This document shows, one piece after another, positions 61,661 through 64,000 of a DNA stretch of 64,000 bases. Source of the DNA: Sinonovacula constricta (Eukaryota; Mollusca; Bivalvia; Cardiida; Solecurtidae); contig CM017561.1 in NCBI GenBank assembly GCA_007844125.1, positions 59,485,715 to 59,549,714 of the forward strand, given 5' to 3'. Within the stretch, counting starts at the first letter, position 1. Each line of letters opens with the position of its first letter. Made by a program: the position numbers and the translations under genes. The notes beneath the pieces are model-generated. The model did no database searches. It had not been told where the DNA came from and was given only the letters and a program-made list of their open reading frames with translations.

Positions 61661-62309
61661 ACGATTTAAGTCTATGGATTACTAAATTGACAAAATGCTT
61701 AAAAGTGTAGGACGAATGTAATAGTACAAGTTCAAAAAATGGGGTTTACTGGCTCTGTTGCCTAGTGATACGTGTTTTGTGTCATAATTGAGTACTGGTT
61801 ATACAATAAAGCCAGTTAAGGCTTTTGATTGGGTAAATAATAATAATGGGCATTTCACATTCTGTGTTAACACTACTTAGAAAGTAATATATATCTTCGT
61901 TTCTGTTTACATACGTAAAATATAAATCTACATGTAAATCAAGGGATTATACATTGCCATCTATATGTCGATTCATATGTTTATACATCTATTTAATATC
62001 ATTTATAACAATGTCCATAAATGTGTACCATATTAAGTCTACAAGCAACTTACTGTATACCAATCGATCAACTGGAATTTTTACGAGGTTTCCGATTAAA
62101 TTTGGAATAATATAAAACTCAAGGTTGCAGAAAACCTTTCACAGAAGCGAAGAATGGCCAATACGAATATAAGAGAATTGCTTGTAATAATTAACACGAA
62201 TACTTAAAGAAATAAACTTACAATAGCTAAAGGCACAAGTAAACAATGTACAATAATGCAATAATGACAAAAACACTGTAACGAGAAAATACACAGATAG
62301 GGAAAACTG

Positions 62310-62370
62310 TTAACGTTTTGGAATGACCAATCTGGGTGCTTAAACGTGTTTCTGAATGTCCTGTCTAAAC
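62310..62370 (-). repeat. Two-hairpin repeat, short degenerate copy (copy in B)
   Basis: Counterpart of 32875-32935. Confidence 0.43.
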
Positions 62371-62566
62371 CTAGAATAAATCAGCCATATGTTTATGTTA
62401 TGCTTTCTAATCAATGAACTACAGTGTATGTAATGTACCATATGCTAAGAAATAATCGATATAGATTGATAATCAAGTGTTAGTGATAGTATAATTCATT
62501 GAGGGACGGATCTGGTCTTCATTAATGTTGAAGCAAGGTATTTTCTCCGTTGTTGTCTTACCCTAG

Positions 62567-62749
62567 AAAACCAGACCTCTTATGAACAAAGTGTCATCTG
62601 CTTTCTGCGCCGCAATGGTCGAGGATCATTTTGAATGTTTTGTTTTTGCTGACGACAAAATCAAATCCGCCATGGAACATAAGGGTTTCTGTATCCCAGA
62701 TTGTACCAAGCATTTTAACATATCTTCTAACAGACATACTCTAAATTGA
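62567..62749 (+). CDS. Candidate terminal exon (copy in B)
   Basis: Same sequence and same upstream acceptor-like context as 33131-33313. Identity of the two copies is no sign of selection, because the flanking non-coding DNA is equally identical. Confidence 0.35.
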   Translation, partial: KTRPLMNKVSSAFCAAMVEDHFECFVFADDKIKSAMEHKGFCIPDCTKHFNISSNRHTLN

Positions 62750-64000
62750 AAAGCACATTATATTAAGAAGAATCTTTGAAGGGATACATGAGTTAAAGTA
62801 AATTTGAGAAAAAAAAAATCAAACTATCTGATAAACTGATTTTCAGGCTAAGACGTTTTATAGTATATCTTAAATCAATGACTTACTAGAAGTTAAAGAA
62901 ACGTTACAGAAATCAAATTATGTCTGTAATTTCATTGTATTTTAATTAAGCGTTAAACATTAAAACATAAACGGCATTTATGTTCAACGTTCATTTCTGT
63001 CTAGAATTGTATTATTATTATTTTAAAATAGTCAATTTATATCAACTTAAAACAGATACCGAAAAACGTTTCCTTATGAACGCCATATAAAAACAAAACA
63101 ACATTTAAAATAAAACGGATGTTACACTATGTGTCCTGAATGTAAGGAAATGGAACACTGGGGCGATATCTTTCTTATTGAATAACCGAATTAGGGAGGT
63201 CTGTAACCGACCTTGACCTTAATTTGAAAGTTTGAAATTAAAATGAAAGTTTTTATCGCATTGAGATTGACTAGCCAACGTTTGACTGTCCTTGACAATA
63301 GCCGCAAAATGAAAATTTACTGATTGTGACTTCAATATTTCATAGGAGCTATTATGAGAAGTAAGTATATAAACATCAGTATTTACTTTAAGAATCTTAT
63401 TCGACAGGCTTGCATATTTTGTAGATAATACAGTTAGCATAAGCTAATACTATGCATAAAGTTTGATAAACGGAAAACTGCTATGAAATGACTTCTTAAG
63501 TATCAACGTACTTTATTTGCATAATATAAGCTTTATTTGAGGAATGTAACTGGTAGGAGTATAAATTTTGCATTTTATCTAATTAACACATTTAAACGTA
63601 ATGCAAAACGTGTTTTTGAATTATTGCTTTGCGGTGCAGATTCATTTAGTTGCATGTTACTAGTGGTTAAGTATTCCAGACAATATCAATAGTGATATGT
63701 TTCTTTCAAATAACAAGTATTACATTGAAGATAATGTTATGGGGTGTGGGTGTTTCTGTTTGTTGCTTTGCTTTTATGTGTGTAGGTGTGTGCATATATG
63801 TGTCTTTGTACGTGTACGCTTTTGTTTGTGCCAGTATTTATTTTAAATTTTTAGTTAAAGCTCTGTTATTTTATTGAAAAACATCAGATATTTATCGTAT
63901 TCAAATGAAGTTAGATAGGTTTACACAGTAAGAGAAGCAGCAAAATGACAGGACACGTTTATTGTCTCAGGTATCATATATTTACTTTAGCAGTAACGTA
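62750..64000. other. AT-rich stretch to the window end, no recognised gene
   Basis: Counterpart of 33314-34564. Nothing recognised. Confidence 0.45.

Larger units (their letters stand above)
48364..64000. repeat. Segment B of the large direct segmental duplication
   Basis: Collinear with 13176-34564 but with a single copy of the unit that is tandemly doubled there (48760-57628 here). Differences include: no repeat insertions at the sites of 14076 and 16846; 1.4 kb more RT-related sequence (51155-52597); extra blocks at 52982-53645, about 55085-56385 and 56452-56608; and no TA microsatellite. From about 58.9 kb identity with A rises sharply, and from about 60.8 kb to the window end the two are almost the same. 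The right end lies outside the window. Confidence 0.93.

Overview
The window looks like nuclear DNA of an invertebrate animal, most likely a mollusc. It is very AT-rich and has no dense array of long ORFs. Everything recognisable is eukaryotic: long CA, TA, TC and ATT microsatellites, non-LTR retrotransposon fragments, a tyrosine-recombinase (DIRS/Ngaro-like) retroelement, tRNA-derived SINE pieces and a reverse-transcriptase family that I associate with marine invertebrates. The mollusc assignment is an inference from this repeat content; no host gene identifies the species. I can support no intact protein-coding gene, and most open frames of 60-100 codons here look like chance.

Layout. 1-8850: AT-rich DNA with a CA microsatellite, an outer fragment of a local repeat family (4140-4445), and a 5'-truncated CR1/L2-like LINE (about 5152-6180, minus strand) whose 3' end runs into an ATT/TAA microsatellite. 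8851-13118: a decayed but structurally complete-looking Ngaro/PAT-type element on the minus strand (gag, RT, RNase H, tyrosine recombinase) with split direct repeats in the order A1, ORFs, B1A2, B2. 13176-34564: segment A of a large direct duplication. It contains a 7.5-kb tandem duplication (13638-21202 and 21203-28226). 34565-48363: single-copy spacer carrying fragments of two retroelement RT families, a perfect 14-bp-stem hairpin, SINE-like pieces and microsatellites. 48364-64000: segment B, the second copy of the large duplication, reaching the window end.

Relations. Segments A and B are paralogous over at least 15.6 kb. Identity rises from left to right: clearly diverged at the left, with segment-specific insertions and deletions, and almost identical over the last roughly 3 kb or more. 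Comparing A, its tandem twin and B works as an internal clock: it dates individual repeat insertions, shows a 1.4-kb deletion in the RT remnant of A, and shows coding-like minus-strand frames kept better in B. A recurrent 0.1-0.65-kb repeat with two adjacent conserved hairpins occurs about 20 times in both orientations and is the main unnamed structure here. Many A/B differences in the near-identical part are one-base homopolymer indels, so assembly or consensus error, or an uncollapsed haplotype, must be considered before any biological reading.
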